Shown here one piece after another: positions 63,063 to 64,000 of a stretch of 64,000 bases of DNA. Source of the DNA: an uncultured Acetatifactor sp. (GTDB lineage: Bacteria; Bacillota; Clostridia; Lachnospirales; Lachnospiraceae); contig CANQOL010000012.1 of assembly GCA_947625475.1 (NCBI GenBank), positions 1 to 64,000 on the forward strand. Direction: 5' to 3'. Positions within the stretch are counted from its first letter, which is position 1; each line of letters begins with the position of its first letter. Position numbers and translations under genes: made by a program. The notes under the pieces were generated by a model. The model saw only the letters and a program-made list of their open reading frames with translations, did not search any database and had not been told where the DNA came from.

Positions 63063-64000
63063 CTATCTTCTCCGTCCCAGCCCTGCCGTCCGCGACATGT
63101 TCTCCCTGACTCGCTCCGGCCTGCCGAACCTGGGCTCCGGGGGCTTCGGCTCCGCTATCTTGTCCTTGCAGTCCTCCAGCGTAGGCGGCAGCTGGGAGCT
63201 GTGCTTTAAGAAACTCCGCATGCCGATACTGTCTGCAAAGCTCCTGTCCAGATGATAGGTAACCGCAGTGGCCGCCTTATCCCTGATAATTTCCCCTTTC
63301 TCCTGCAGCGTCTCCCTCCCGTCCTCCCCCACCTGGACGGTCCACCCCTTCTTCTTGGACTTATAGGGGTATTTCACCTCATGGGTGACCGGCTTCATAT
63401 TATCGAAGAGCTCTCCGCTTAGGTAGCCCTCCCGGATTTTCGCATGGATGGCAGGATCCTTCTCGCAGGCATCGCTTATCGCCTGCACAAGACTGTTGGT
63501 CTTGGCGTTAATCTCCACCATATCCAGGCTCAGAGCGGGATCTGTGCTGGCAAACTGGGGCATAACGTTTAGTACGCCGCCGGGCTTTCCGCTCACTTTG
63601 TCCAGCACAATCTCCTGCAGCATGCTCCTGCCGATTGCATCCTCCAGATTGAGTTCCCCGCCCTTGCGCATGGCGGATCTGTCGGAAATCACCTTGTCCA
63701 GATAGGACAGGGCACCGACCTTGGGCAGATCCTTATCATAAAACTCCAACGCCTGCTGCAGAGTAGATCCGTCCCGTTTGGCCGCTTCACAGAAGGCCGG
63801 AAAATTTTTACCTCTGCTGCACTCCTGGAAGATATCAAACACGGCGGCCGTCCCCAGACTGATGGCAGGCATCAGCCCGGTGCGCACAAGAGGGTCCCTG
63901 AGATTCACACCGTCGGTAAGCCGGTTGATCTCGCCCATGATCTTATGGCTCCCCTTCCAGAACCGGTCGCTGACCCAGTCCAAATCACCCGCAAAGGTCT
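63063..64000 (-). CDS. Unrecognised protein, 5' end beyond the window
   Basis: About 312 codons are visible. The frame stays open to the window edge, so the N-terminus is missing; the TTG at 63983 need not be a start. The sequence is soluble-looking and mainly helical, Lys/Asp/Glu-rich, with no signal or membrane segment, and ends in a basic Arg/Pro-rich tail (PKPPEPRFGRPERVRENM, then GLGRRR). I recognise no domain. It is convergent with pckA, 20 bp beyond its terminator. It could be the C-terminal part of a much larger protein. Confidence 0.7.
   Translation of the reverse strand, partial: TFAGDLDWVSDRFWKGSHKIMGEINRLTDGVNLRDPLVRTGLMPAISLGTAAVFDIFQECSRGKNFPAFCEAAKRDGSTLQQALEFYDKDLPKVGALSYLDKVISDRSAMRKGGELNLEDAIGRSMLQEIVLDKVSGKPGGVLNVMPQFASTDPALSLDMVEINAKTNSLVQAISDACEKDPAIHAKIREGYLSGELFDNMKPVTHEVKYPYKSKKKGWTVQVGEDGRETLQEKGEIIRDKAATAVTYHLDRSFADSIGMRSFLKHSSQLPPTLEDCKDKIAEPKPPEPRFGRPERVRENMSRTAGLGRRR

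Overview
The window looks like chromosome from a high-GC, spore-forming, saccharolytic member of the Clostridia, most likely a gut Lachnospiraceae. This rests on the tig-clpP-clpX-engB order, a YtvI-like sporulation membrane protein, a Csp-like subtilase, DUF4250, Rpn nucleases, an LPXTG surface protein and a mannan-oligosaccharide locus of the kind known from Roseburia. No rRNA, tRNA or CRISPR was seen.

Layout. (1) 1-8.6 kb: a subtilase gene is cut in two by a ~6.7 kb serine-recombinase element. The N-terminal half (8547-8125) stops just after the catalytic Asp, and the C-terminal half (about 1481-89) carries the His and Ser. The element holds a double-length recombinase, a second recombinase, a short-chain dehydrogenase and a glycosidase-like protein. 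Recombining the two junctions at a GG restores the reading frame, as in skin-type intervening elements. (2) 8.6-17 kb: M18 aminopeptidase, DJ-1 protein, CYTH protein, glycogen phosphorylase plus 4-alpha-glucanotransferase, and a CaCA antiporter behind a yybP-ykoY (Mn2+) riboswitch. (3) 17-27.3 kb: an LPXTG adhesin of ~3,400 residues, split into two frames at a run of nine G. One base fewer would fuse signal peptide and body, which suggests phase variation. (4) 27.5-31 kb: an Rpn nuclease array with two full genes and three detached C-terminal cassettes, each with its own ribosome binding site, next to a truncated acyl-CoA synthetase remnant. (5) 31.2-38 kb: esterase, polysaccharide deacetylase, heterodimeric ABC exporter and a RACo-like ASKHA protein. 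(6) 38.1-47.4 kb: a mannan-oligosaccharide operon (GH36, LacI regulator, epimerase-GH130 fusion, CE2 and SGNH/CE17-like esterases, ManA, DUF4250). (7) 47.6-54.8 kb: ClpB, a membrane-anchored degenerate EIIA-Glc-like protein, a lipoprotein barnase with a barstar, a second Mn2+ riboswitch before mntP, TraX and an atypical response regulator. (8) 55-64 kb: the tig-clpP-clpX-engB-ytvI-truA cluster, with two ~140-bp hairpin-rich repeats between engB and ytvI, then pckA and an unrecognised protein cut by the window edge.

How the genes work together. The mannan operon should deacetylate, degalactosylate, epimerise and phosphorolyse imported manno-oligosaccharides, feeding mannose phosphates to ManA; glgP-malQ mobilises glycogen. 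The two Mn2+ riboswitches point to a manganese-efflux response shared by the CaCA antiporter and MntP. The tig/clp cluster and ClpB cover protein quality control. The surface protein, the Rpn array, the secreted RNase and the recombinase element form the variable, interaction-related part.
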